This document shows positions 1 through 5,853 of a stretch of 5,853 nucleotides of DNA, piece by piece. A program made the translations under genes and the position numbers. The number at the start of each line of letters is the position of its first letter. Within the stretch, counting starts at the first letter, position 1. The stretch lies in assembly GCA_028287885.1 (NCBI GenBank), contig JAQBOT010000374.1, forward strand, positions 1-5,853, given 5' to 3'. The DNA comes from Pedobacter sp. (GTDB lineage Bacteria > Bacteroidota > Bacteroidia > Sphingobacteriales > Sphingobacteriaceae). The notes beneath the pieces were generated by a model. That model saw only the letters and a list, made by a program, of their open reading frames with translations, ran no database searches and was not told the origin of the DNA.

Positions 1-242
1 ATTTCATTACAAACCATTATAACATAAAATTGGAACGTGCATCATTAAATATTCATGATACGGTGAAAATTTTAGACGGCCCGTTCTATGAACTGGAAGG
101 GAATATAATTTCAATAAAGAAAAATTATGTCAAACTACTGATACCTTCCTTAAGGTTCTTCATGACTGCAGAGATAGAAATATCCAATGTAGCGAAGGTT
201 TTAGAGGCTACATTACCGTCGCAACATATTGCAATATCCTGA
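1..242 (+). CDS. NusG-family (UpxY-type) transcription antiterminator, C-terminal fragment
   Basis: The reading frame is open from the left edge (first full codon at position 3) to the TGA at 240-242, giving 79 visible residues; the TTG at 30 is an internal codon, not a credible start. The visible part resembles the C-terminal KOW domain of NusG-like proteins: a VKILDGPFYELEGNI segment matches the 'V.v..GpF.g.eG.i' KOW signature, followed by a strand-rich stretch and an EIEISNVAKV ending like the last NusG strand. The N-terminal NGN domain, which binds RNA polymerase, lies outside the window. In Bacteroidota, specialised NusG paralogues (UpxY family) commonly sit at the start of capsule or exopolysaccharide operons and prevent premature termination within them. 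The position 56 bp before a wzc-like gene fits that role. The family call rests on one short domain, so a different KOW protein is possible. Confidence 0.72.
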   Translation, partial: FITNHYNIKLERASLNIHDTVKILDGPFYELEGNIISIKKNYVKLLIPSLRFFMTAEIEISNVAKVLEATLPSQHIAIS

Positions 243-260
243 GGCACTGTGATGCTTCAG
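239..260 (+). other. Imperfect hairpin across the regulator stop codon
   Basis: CTGAGGCA (239-246) can pair with TGCTTCAG (253-260) as an 8-bp stem containing one G-T wobble, leaving a 6-nt loop CTGTGA. The left arm includes the TGA stop codon of the NusG-like gene. No T-run follows, so it is not a standard intrinsic terminator. It could be an RNA structure in the leader between the regulator and the wzc-like gene, or a chance pairing. Only the pairing is observed; any function is inferred. Confidence 0.3.
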
Positions 261-298
261 CAGATTGAAAATGAATGTAAAAGTAAATATCGATATCA

Positions 299-2611
299 AT
301 GGCAATAGAAGACAACCAGGGCAGAAATATGGTGCCCATAGGAGTTAAAATTTCTAGGTATTTACAATTTTGGCCTTTTTTCCTATTAAGCATTCTAGTT
401 TGCCTTTGCCTAGGGTACTTCTTTAACCGTTCAGGAATACCAATGTATACTGTTTATGCAAAAATCCTGATAACTGGCGAAAATACTGGCCAAGATTTAA
501 AGCAGGAAAAAGATAAGTTGGCTAATGACAAGAAAGCAGAGGATGAAATTGAAATCTTGAAATCAAGAACAATCATGGAACAGGTAGTCAATGATCTTCA
601 GTTGGGTACTCGGTATTATAGCATTGATGAGTTGAAGCTTACGGACCTATATTCCAATTCCCCAATAAAACTTAATTTGATCCACGCTACTCAGGCCATT
701 GGTGGACAATATTTTGATATTGTAATAAAAGACAAAGACACCTTTATTCTCAAACAGGCACATTCAGTAAGCACATTTGAGTTTGGAAAAAAATTGAAGA
801 GTGATGTCGGTATTTGGAAACTCGAGCCGACAAATAAGCTCTTAGACTATGTTGGTCAGACAATTAGAATTACTCTAGACGATCCCCAGCAAGTCACTGA
901 TGGTATTCTTTCTGCATTTAATGCTTATCTGACTACCGATGAAAGTTCAATTGTTGAACTCGCGATCAAAGAGACGGTGCCGGAACGTGGTGCAGATGTC
1001 ATTAATCGGGCAATCAAGGTATATAACCTGGCTTCAATCGACTACAAGAATAAAATAAACCGAAGCACACTTAAATTTTTAGATGACCGGTTGGATTCAA
1101 TAACGTCGGAACTTAACCTTGTTGAAAAACGTGTCGAAAACTATAAGAGCAGCAGAGGTATAACCGACCTATCCTCAGAGTCGAGCAAGTATTTGGAAAA
1201 TGTAAAAGTCACAGATTCAAAGTTGAACGAACTAGATGTTCAGCTTTTGGTTTTAAATACAATAGAAAAATACATCAATTCACCTGGTAACGGAGGGAAA
1301 GTGCCATCAACTACCGGCATTAGCGATCCAGCACTAATGTCGATGGTAGATCAACTGCTTAAACTTGAATCGCAAAAGGATAGACTGCTCGCAAATACAC
1401 CTGAAAGAAATCCAATATTCATCCCGATTAATCGTGAAATCAGTTCTACCAAAGTTGCCATTCGTGAAAACATTAAAGGAATTCGAGGGGCTTTACTAGC
1501 CACAAGAAATCAGTTCAAAATGTATAACTCAGGCTTTGAATCTTCAATAAAGAAACTACCAGGTCAAGAACGTGAATTCATAACAATTAAGCGTCAGCAA
1601 AGTATTAAAGAAGAGTTGTATATGTATCTGCTTCAAAAAAGGGAAGAAGCAGGAGTGAATAATGCCTCTAAGCTCTTGGACAGCCGGATCATTGATCAAG
1701 CACACTACGGCGCGCCAGAGACCCATAATGCCAATTTGACTTATGCACTTGCATTTATATTCGGGCTTATCTTTCCTGCAGGAGTTCTATTTGCAAAGGA
1801 TGCGCTGAATAATCGAATAACACATGTTTTTGAGATCGAAGATGCAGTCTATGCCCCCGTTTTAGGTGAACTTTCATATGAAAAATCACAACCGGTCATT
1901 TCTATTTTAGATGGATCAAGAAGCATGTTTTCAGAACAATTTAGGATTCTTAGAACAAAGCTCCATCACTTGAATGGAAAATCTGAAGGGGGGAAAATTA
2001 CGCTATTAACATCGGGAATGCCAGGAGAAGGTAAAAGCATGATAAGCAGGAACCTGGGTGCAGTGATGGCTGCTGCTGGACGAAGAACAGTGATTGTAGA
2101 CGTAGACTTACGCAAACCGCAACTTGCAAAAGCATTCAACTTATCGAATGATATTGGGCTAAGTAACTATTTAGCCGGCCAAACTTCAATGGAAGCGATT
2201 ATTCAACCTTCGTTGGTTCATCCACAACTTTTTATTATAAGTAGTGGTTCAGATATAAATAACCCTTCTGAACTGCTTGAAAATATAGCAATTGAGGACC
2301 TATTCAAATGGCTGAGATTGAATTTTGATGAAATAATTCTTGATACGCCGCCAATTCAACTTGTAGCAGACGCCTTGATTCTCACCAAATTCTGTGATAC
2401 CACACTATATGTATTGCGGCAAGATTTTACACTTAAATCTCAATTCAAGTTTATAAACCAATTATCAACAGACGAGAACATCAAAAACATGCATATAATT
2501 TTTAATGGCGTCTCAACCGGAATGGGATACGGATATAACAACAAATATGCCTCTCACTACTATATTAAAGATAAGCCAGAATCGCGCTTTTCTTTATTGA
2601 GAAAGAATTAA
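299..2611 (+). CDS. Wzc-like polysaccharide co-polymerase with BY-kinase domain
   Basis: This inner-membrane protein should regulate chain length and export of a Wzy-dependent surface polysaccharide through autophosphorylation on tyrosines. It has 770 residues, normal for a fused co-polymerase and kinase. TM1 spans about 24-42. A large periplasmic part with likely coiled coils (about 255-320 and 345-410) ends in the family's LPGQEREF motif (420-427) and conserved RQQSIKEELYMYLLQKREEA (432-451). TM2 spans about 480-499. The cytoplasmic kinase has an ExxRxxR oligomerisation motif (E546, R549, R552), Walker A GMPGEGKS (573-580), Walker A' VDVDLRKP (600-607) and Walker B IILDTPP (679-685). The tail carries Tyr744, 746, 750, 754 and 755, a typical autophosphorylation cluster. 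The ATG at 299 is preceded by an in-frame TAA at 284-286; Met11 (329) is an alternative start. No Wza-type export lipoprotein lies between it and the regulator, although wza is often adjacent. Confidence 0.93.
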   Translation: MAIEDNQGRNMVPIGVKISRYLQFWPFFLLSILVCLCLGYFFNRSGIPMYTVYAKILITGENTGQDLKQEKDKLANDKKAEDEIEILKSRTIMEQVVNDLQLGTRYYSIDELKLTDLYSNSPIKLNLIHATQAIGGQYFDIVIKDKDTFILKQAHSVSTFEFGKKLKSDVGIWKLEPTNKLLDYVGQTIRITLDDPQQVTDGILSAFNAYLTTDESSIVELAIKETVPERGADVINRAIKVYNLASIDYKNKINRSTLKFLDDRLDSITSELNLVEKRVENYKSSRGITDLSSESSKYLENVKVTDSKLNELDVQLLVLNTIEKYINSPGNGGKVPSTTGISDPALMSMVDQLLKLESQKDRLLANTPERNPIFIPINREISSTKVAIRENIKGIRGALLATRNQFKMYNSGFESSIKKLPGQEREFITIKRQQSIKEELYMYLLQKREEAGVNNASKLLDSRIIDQAHYGAPETHNANLTYALAFIFGLIFPAGVLFAKDALNNRITHVFEIEDAVYAPVLGELSYEKSQPVISILDGSRSMFSEQFRILRTKLHHLNGKSEGGKITLLTSGMPGEGKSMISRNLGAVMAAAGRRTVIVDVDLRKPQLAKAFNLSNDIGLSNYLAGQTSMEAIIQPSLVHPQLFIISSGSDINNPSELLENIAIEDLFKWLRLNFDEIILDTPPIQLVADALILTKFCDTTLYVLRQDFTLKSQFKFINQLSTDENIKNMHIIFNGVSTGMGYGYNNKYASHYYIKDKPESRFSLLRKN

Positions 2612-2733
2612 GCTGTTTGCAATTGCTAGTTCGCATTGTGTCTGAACTCGGGGGTTATAAAACCTAATGATTCTTCTAGCTGGGTCATATAATCTAAAAT
2701 TTTGAAATCTCAAATTACTTCAACACATTCATT

Positions 2734-3786
2734 ATGGTAAAGGTAGGAATCATAGGATTCGGATATTGGGGGACCAATCTAGTAAGGAATTTTAACCTTG
2801 CTTCTAATTGCAGGGTAATAGCTGTTGCAGATCCCCGCGCAGAAAGACTGATCCAGCTCGGCAGGCTATATTCTCACATTAAAGGTTATAAAGAGTCTGA
2901 GGAGCTTATATGCAGCAAGGATATAGATGCTGTAATAATAGCTACGCCAGTTAGTACGCATTTTGAACTTGCAAAAAGAGCCTTGTTGCAAGGGAAGCAC
3001 GTGCTGCTGGAAAAACCCATGACATCTTCGGTAATGGAAGCTGAGTTCCTGATTGATCTTGCAAAACAAAAAGGACTGTTGCTAATGGTAGATCATACAT
3101 TCCTTTATACTGGAGCAGTTGCAAAAATGAAGCAGTTAAAAGATTTAGGAGATTTGGGGAACATTAAGTATCTAGACTCTACCAGAATTAACCTTGGCCT
3201 TTTTCAACCTGACATAAATGTTTTATGGGATCTAGCACCTCATGATATCTCGATTCTGAATTACATAATAGACGAAAAGCCACACAGTGTAAACGCAACA
3301 GGAATTACGCACACCAGCAACGACATTGAAAACATTGCATACTTGACAATCAACTACAACTCCGGTTTTATCGCTCATTTCAGTTGTTCATGGACGAGTC
3401 CTGTGAAGTTGAGAACAATGTTGATTGGAGGGGACCAAAAAATGATTCTATATAACGACCTAGAGCCGACAGAGAAAGTTAAGGTTTATGACTCCGGTTA
3501 TAACCATTCAAAAGACCAAGATAAGAAGAAGATACTTGTTGATTATAGAACCGGTGACATTCATGTGCCTAAGCTAAATACAAATGAAGCTTTGCTAGAG
3601 ATGGCAAACGATTTCGTCTCCTGCATTCTCGAAGGAAAGGAACCGAAATCCTCAAGTAAGATCGGCTTGGAGGTCGTAAAAATTTTAGAGGCATCTGATA
3701 AGTCAATAAAGCATAGTGGGAGGGAAGTGATACTGGACATACAGAGCGAAGAGATACACCAGAGTTCGAATTTACTTACTAATTAA
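2734..3786 (+). CDS. Gfo/Idh/MocA-family sugar-nucleotide oxidoreductase
   Basis: A 350-residue NAD(P)-dependent dehydrogenase, the usual length for the family. The N-terminal Rossmann fold starts at once with VGIIGFGYWG (4-13, GxGxxG). AVADPR (30-35) follows the second strand, IIATPVSTH (68-76) is a conserved core segment, and EKP (93-95) carries the conserved Lys94. The C-terminal alpha/beta domain contains LWDLAPHDISIL (164-175), with Asp166 and His170 in the position of the family's active-site residues. Next to a DegT aminotransferase and acetyltransferases, the likely role is oxidation of a UDP- or dTDP-sugar to a keto-sugar for amination, as WbpB/WlbA do in the diacetamido-glucuronate pathway. 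The substrate cannot be read from the sequence, and the N-terminus is not an obvious WbpB match, so no symbol is given. The last 15 or so residues are a hydrophilic tail. No clear promoter is visible in the 122 bp upstream. Confidence 0.9.
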   Translation: MVKVGIIGFGYWGTNLVRNFNLASNCRVIAVADPRAERLIQLGRLYSHIKGYKESEELICSKDIDAVIIATPVSTHFELAKRALLQGKHVLLEKPMTSSVMEAEFLIDLAKQKGLLLMVDHTFLYTGAVAKMKQLKDLGDLGNIKYLDSTRINLGLFQPDINVLWDLAPHDISILNYIIDEKPHSVNATGITHTSNDIENIAYLTINYNSGFIAHFSCSWTSPVKLRTMLIGGDQKMILYNDLEPTEKVKVYDSGYNHSKDQDKKKILVDYRTGDIHVPKLNTNEALLEMANDFVSCILEGKEPKSSSKIGLEVVKILEASDKSIKHSGREVILDIQSEEIHQSSNLLTN

Positions 3787-3808
3787 GACGAAGAAGGTTA
3801 CCATCAAT

Positions 3809-4259
3809 ATGAAAAACAGTGCCTGGTTGATGTCAACCTCGGAGCCGGAGTTAAAAATTTTTAATTTGTGAATGCTTACGGTTGTACAATTAACGACGGT
3901 ACAAAAATAGGGTCCTTTGTTGAAATTCAAAAAGGGCAACAATTGGAAAGAACTGCAAAATTTCAAGTCACAGGTTCATCTGTGAAGGTGTACATATCGG
4001 TGATAATGTGTTTATCGGGCACAATGTACCTTTTATCAATGACAAAAATCCGAGAGCTGCAAATGTACACAGTGAACTTCAGACTGAAGATCATTGGGAT
4101 TGTGTAGAAACGAAAGTTGAAGCAGGTACATCAATCGGTTTTAGCGTCACCATCTTGTGTGGACTAAATATTGGAGAAAACGCCATAATTATTGTCGGTT
4201 CTGTTGTACTAGTAGACGTTCCTGATAACACAATCTATGCAGGGAACCTAGCTAAATAA
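3809..4259 (+). pseudogene. Broken hexapeptide-repeat sugar N-acetyltransferase
   Basis: Conceptual translation across frames rebuilds a left-handed beta-helix acetyltransferase of the WbpD/WlbB type. Frame 1 gives DVNLGAGVK (3829-3855), then, after an in-frame TAA (3862-3864), FVNAYGCTINDGTKIG and FVEIQKG to 3936. Frame 3 then gives IGKNCKISSHRFICEGVHIG from 3942, followed by DNVFIGHNVPFINDKNPRA and the C-terminal coils to the TAA at 4257-4259. One lost G at 3934-3936 would explain the main shift: restoring it gives KGATIGKNCKIS. The only plausible ATG (3809) is in frame 2, so at least one more shift is needed near 3824-3867. Several normally conserved positions also differ: IIIVGSVVLVDVP where IVGAGSVVTKDVP is expected, and GNLAK for GNPAK. 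The reading stops at about 150 residues, directly after this motif. It would have acetylated the amino sugar made by the flanking genes. A sequencing error remains possible for the homopolymer-linked shifts. Confidence 0.85.
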
Positions 4260-4287
4260 TAAATCTTTTAACCAAATTTCAGCTTAG

Positions 4288-5400
4288 ATGGAAACAGAAT
4301 ATCGAGAAAAGATTTCGTGCTTAGACCTAACTAGACAGCACCAACAAATCAAGGATGAGGTATTTAAGGCATTCGAGAGGGTGTATGATAAGGCGGCATT
4401 TTCTGGAGGGCCATTTGTAGAGCAATTTGAACAGGATTTTGCAGCATTTTGTGATACAGAGTATGCTGTAGGTGTAAATAATGGCACGTCAGCTTTACAG
4501 CTTGCCATTTTAGCGCTTGGCATTGGTGAAGGTGATGAAGTAATTCTGCCTGCAAACACCTTTATTGCAACGGCTTGGGGCATTTCATATAGTGGAGCTA
4601 CCCCTGTTTTCGTCGACTGTACAGCAGATACATGGCAGATAGATGTTACCAAAATTGAGAATGCAATCACAGCGAAGACAAAAGCCATTATCGGAGTGCA
4701 CCTATATGGGCAGCCGTTTGATATTGATGGAGTAAGACATATATGTGAAAGACATAACCTATTTTGTTTGGAAGATGCTGCACAAGCCCAAGGGGCAATG
4801 TATAAAAATGTGACGGTTGGCACCTCCGGTGATATGGCTTGTTTCAGCTTTTATCCAGGTAAAAATTTAGGTGCCTGCGGCGAAGCTGGAGGAATTACGA
4901 CAAATAATGCAGGCTATTATAAACATCTTTTGAGCCTAAGAAATCATGGCTCCGAAGTAAGATACTATCATGATGAAATTGGCTTCAATATGCGAATGGG
5001 AGGGCTAGAAGCTGCGTCACTGCAGGTTAAGCTACGCCATCTGCCATCCTGGAATAACAGGCGTAGACTTATAGCAAGAAGATACCAAGAAGAGATAACA
5101 AATTTAAAGGTTAAGTTGCAAGTTCAACCTGGCTGGGCGGAGTCGGTATACCATTTATTTGTGATTACCACGGAGAATAGAGATTTACTATTACAACATC
5201 TACATGAACAAAGCATTGTTGCGGGCCTGCATTATCCAGTTCCATGCCACCTACAAAAAGCTTACAAACATTTAAACTATCAACCTGGAGCGTTCCCAAA
5301 CTCGGAGTATCTTGCACAACACTGCTTGTCACTTCCGATGTATGCGGAACTATCTGATGAGGAAGTAAGCTATATTATCGATGTAGTCAATACATACTAG
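4288..5400 (+). CDS. DegT/DnrJ/EryC1-family PLP-dependent sugar aminotransferase
   Basis: A 370-residue protein, full length for the sugar aminotransferase family (fold type I), which transfers an amino group, usually from glutamate, to a nucleotide-linked keto-sugar in the cytoplasm. Visible motifs in order: FSGGPFVEQFE (38-48); NNGTSAL (64-70), near the PLP phosphate; EVILPANTFIAT (84-95); LEDAAQAQGA (161-170), with Asp163 placed to contact the PLP ring nitrogen; FSFYPGKNLGACGEAG (186-201), with Lys192 as the PLP Schiff-base lysine; RNHG (218-221); and GLHYPVPCHLQKAY (313-326), the conserved C-terminal active-site stretch. It resembles 3-aminotransferases such as FdtB, QdtB and WbpE, but these cannot be told apart here. 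It starts 28 bp after the broken acetyltransferase, and its TAG directly abuts the next ATG. The likely partner upstream is the Gfo/Idh/MocA oxidoreductase, supplying the keto-sugar. All key residues are present, so it should be functional. Confidence 0.93.
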   Translation: METEYREKISCLDLTRQHQQIKDEVFKAFERVYDKAAFSGGPFVEQFEQDFAAFCDTEYAVGVNNGTSALQLAILALGIGEGDEVILPANTFIATAWGISYSGATPVFVDCTADTWQIDVTKIENAITAKTKAIIGVHLYGQPFDIDGVRHICERHNLFCLEDAAQAQGAMYKNVTVGTSGDMACFSFYPGKNLGACGEAGGITTNNAGYYKHLLSLRNHGSEVRYYHDEIGFNMRMGGLEAASLQVKLRHLPSWNNRRRLIARRYQEEITNLKVKLQVQPGWAESVYHLFVITTENRDLLLQHLHEQSIVAGLHYPVPCHLQKAYKHLNYQPGAFPNSEYLAQHCLSLPMYAELSDEEVSYIIDVVNTY

Positions 5401-5853
5401 ATGACTAAAGAAAAGCTATTGATCTTCCCTTTCAACGGAAACGGAATAGAAGCACTGGATGGTATCCAATTCGAAAAGTATGACTTTATCGGCTTTATAG
5501 ATGATGACCCTGGCAAAACTTCTAGCGAGTACGATATATTTCCCAGGGTGATCTTGCAAAAGTACCCAGAATTTAGGGTTCTCGCAGTTCCCGGTAGCCC
5601 ATTATCTTACCTTCAAAAAGCCGAAATCATAAGTTCGCTGGAAATAAATATTAACAGGTTTATTAATGTGATACATCCAAATGCCAGCATAGGCAGAAAC
5701 GTATCTATTGGTTACAATTGTTTAGTAATGGCAGGTGTCGTAATTACCAGTAATGCATCTATTCACAACCATGTCTGCATCTTGCCTAACTCCGTCATAC
5801 ACCATGATGTAGTAATAAAAAACTTTACGTTGATTGGAAGTAACGTGGTTGTC
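5401..5853 (+). CDS. PglD/NeuD-like sugar acyltransferase, 5' part
   Basis: The frame opens with ATG directly after the TAG of the aminotransferase gene and stays open for 151 codons to the right edge, so the 3' end is missing (the family is usually about 200-220 residues). Residues 5-90 look like the PglD N-terminal Rossmann-like domain: KLLIFPFNGNGIEALD (5-20), then YDFIGFIDDDPGK (27-39), matching the 'GFiDDdp' signature. The usual GxGG loop after the first strand is replaced by FNGNG. From about 91 a left-handed beta-helix begins: HPNASIGRNVSIGYNC (92-107), then SVIHHDVVI (131-139), where His135 aligns with the catalytic histidine of PglD. The expected role is acyl transfer, commonly acetylation from acetyl-CoA, onto an amino-sugar nucleotide; O-acylation is an alternative. 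The zero-base junction suggests translational coupling to the aminotransferase, whose product it may acylate. Confidence 0.85.
   Translation, partial: MTKEKLLIFPFNGNGIEALDGIQFEKYDFIGFIDDDPGKTSSEYDIFPRVILQKYPEFRVLAVPGSPLSYLQKAEIISSLEININRFINVIHPNASIGRNVSIGYNCLVMAGVVITSNASIHNHVCILPNSVIHHDVVIKNFTLIGSNVVV

Noticed and set aside
271..348. A 25-codon reading frame starting ATG at 271 and overlapping the start of the wzc-like gene in another frame.
   Set aside because: It has no recognisable family, is very short and overlaps a well-supported gene. The wzc N-terminus from 299 already leads normally into TM1, so no frameshift is needed to extend it upstream.
2612..2733. Possible promoter or terminator between the wzc-like gene and the oxidoreductase gene.
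   Set aside because: The best stems are GCTAG/CTAGC (5 bp, distant arms) and GGTT/AACC (4 bp), with no T-run. No exact TAnnTTTG -7 element is present; the TAAAATTTTG near 2695-2704 has the wrong spacing.
3928..3942. Programmed -1 ribosomal frameshift at CAAAAAGGGC that would rejoin frames 1 and 3.
   Set aside because: The heptamer A-AAA-GGG is not a good X-XXY-YYZ slippery site because GGG would have to re-pair on AGG. The homopolymers are short, and an upstream in-frame stop plus a displaced start also need explaining. Decay or sequencing error is simpler.
3868..4107. A separate 79-residue protein from GTG 3868, and an 83-residue protein from 4008.
   Set aside because: Both are pieces of the same broken acetyltransferase. 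The 79-residue frame loses all family similarity after about 3936, and the second starts in the middle of the beta-helix, at an ATG-like position that is not a natural start.
4284..4823. A 179-residue reading frame on the minus strand.
   Set aside because: It lies wholly opposite the well-supported aminotransferase gene, is rich in Cys and Ser, and matches no family I recognise. It is a shadow of the real gene.

Overview
The window looks like part of a capsule or exopolysaccharide biosynthesis locus from a member of the Bacteroidota, possibly Sphingobacteriaceae-like. The evidence is moderate to low GC content, starts without clear Shine-Dalgarno sequences, a NusG-like (UpxY-type) regulator fragment directly before a Wzc-type chain-length regulator/tyrosine kinase, and a nucleotide-sugar modification cassette. 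The genus cannot be fixed from this sequence alone. All recognisable genes are on the + strand.

Layout: (1) positions 1-242 hold the C-terminal KOW part of a NusG-family antiterminator, cut by the left edge. (2) A short gap follows, with an imperfect hairpin at 239-260 that overlaps the regulator's stop codon. (3) Positions 299-2611 encode a 770-residue Wzc-like protein: a polysaccharide co-polymerase fused to a BY-kinase with a C-terminal tyrosine cluster. (4) A 122-bp gap has no convincing promoter or terminator. (5) Positions 2734-3786 encode a Gfo/Idh/MocA-family NAD(P)-dependent sugar oxidoreductase. (6) Positions about 3809-4259 hold a hexapeptide-repeat sugar acetyltransferase broken by frameshifts and an in-frame stop; its protein can be reassembled from pieces in two or three frames. 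(7) Positions 4288-5400 encode a DegT/DnrJ/EryC1-type PLP-dependent sugar aminotransferase. (8) Positions 5401-5853 hold a PglD/NeuD-like sugar acyltransferase that begins directly after the previous stop codon and runs off the right edge.

Read together, the oxidoreductase (making a keto-sugar), the aminotransferase (keto to amino) and the acetyltransferases (capping the amine) would make an N-acylated amino sugar nucleotide for the surface polysaccharide. The Wzc-like protein would control its polymerisation and export, and the NusG-like protein would support transcription through the long operon. The main anomaly is the broken acetyltransferase between two intact partner genes, with a second, differently built acyltransferase downstream that might take over its step. 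I see no wholly new system here. The broken gene, its possible replacement and the regulator-hairpin-wzc junction are the points worth checking.
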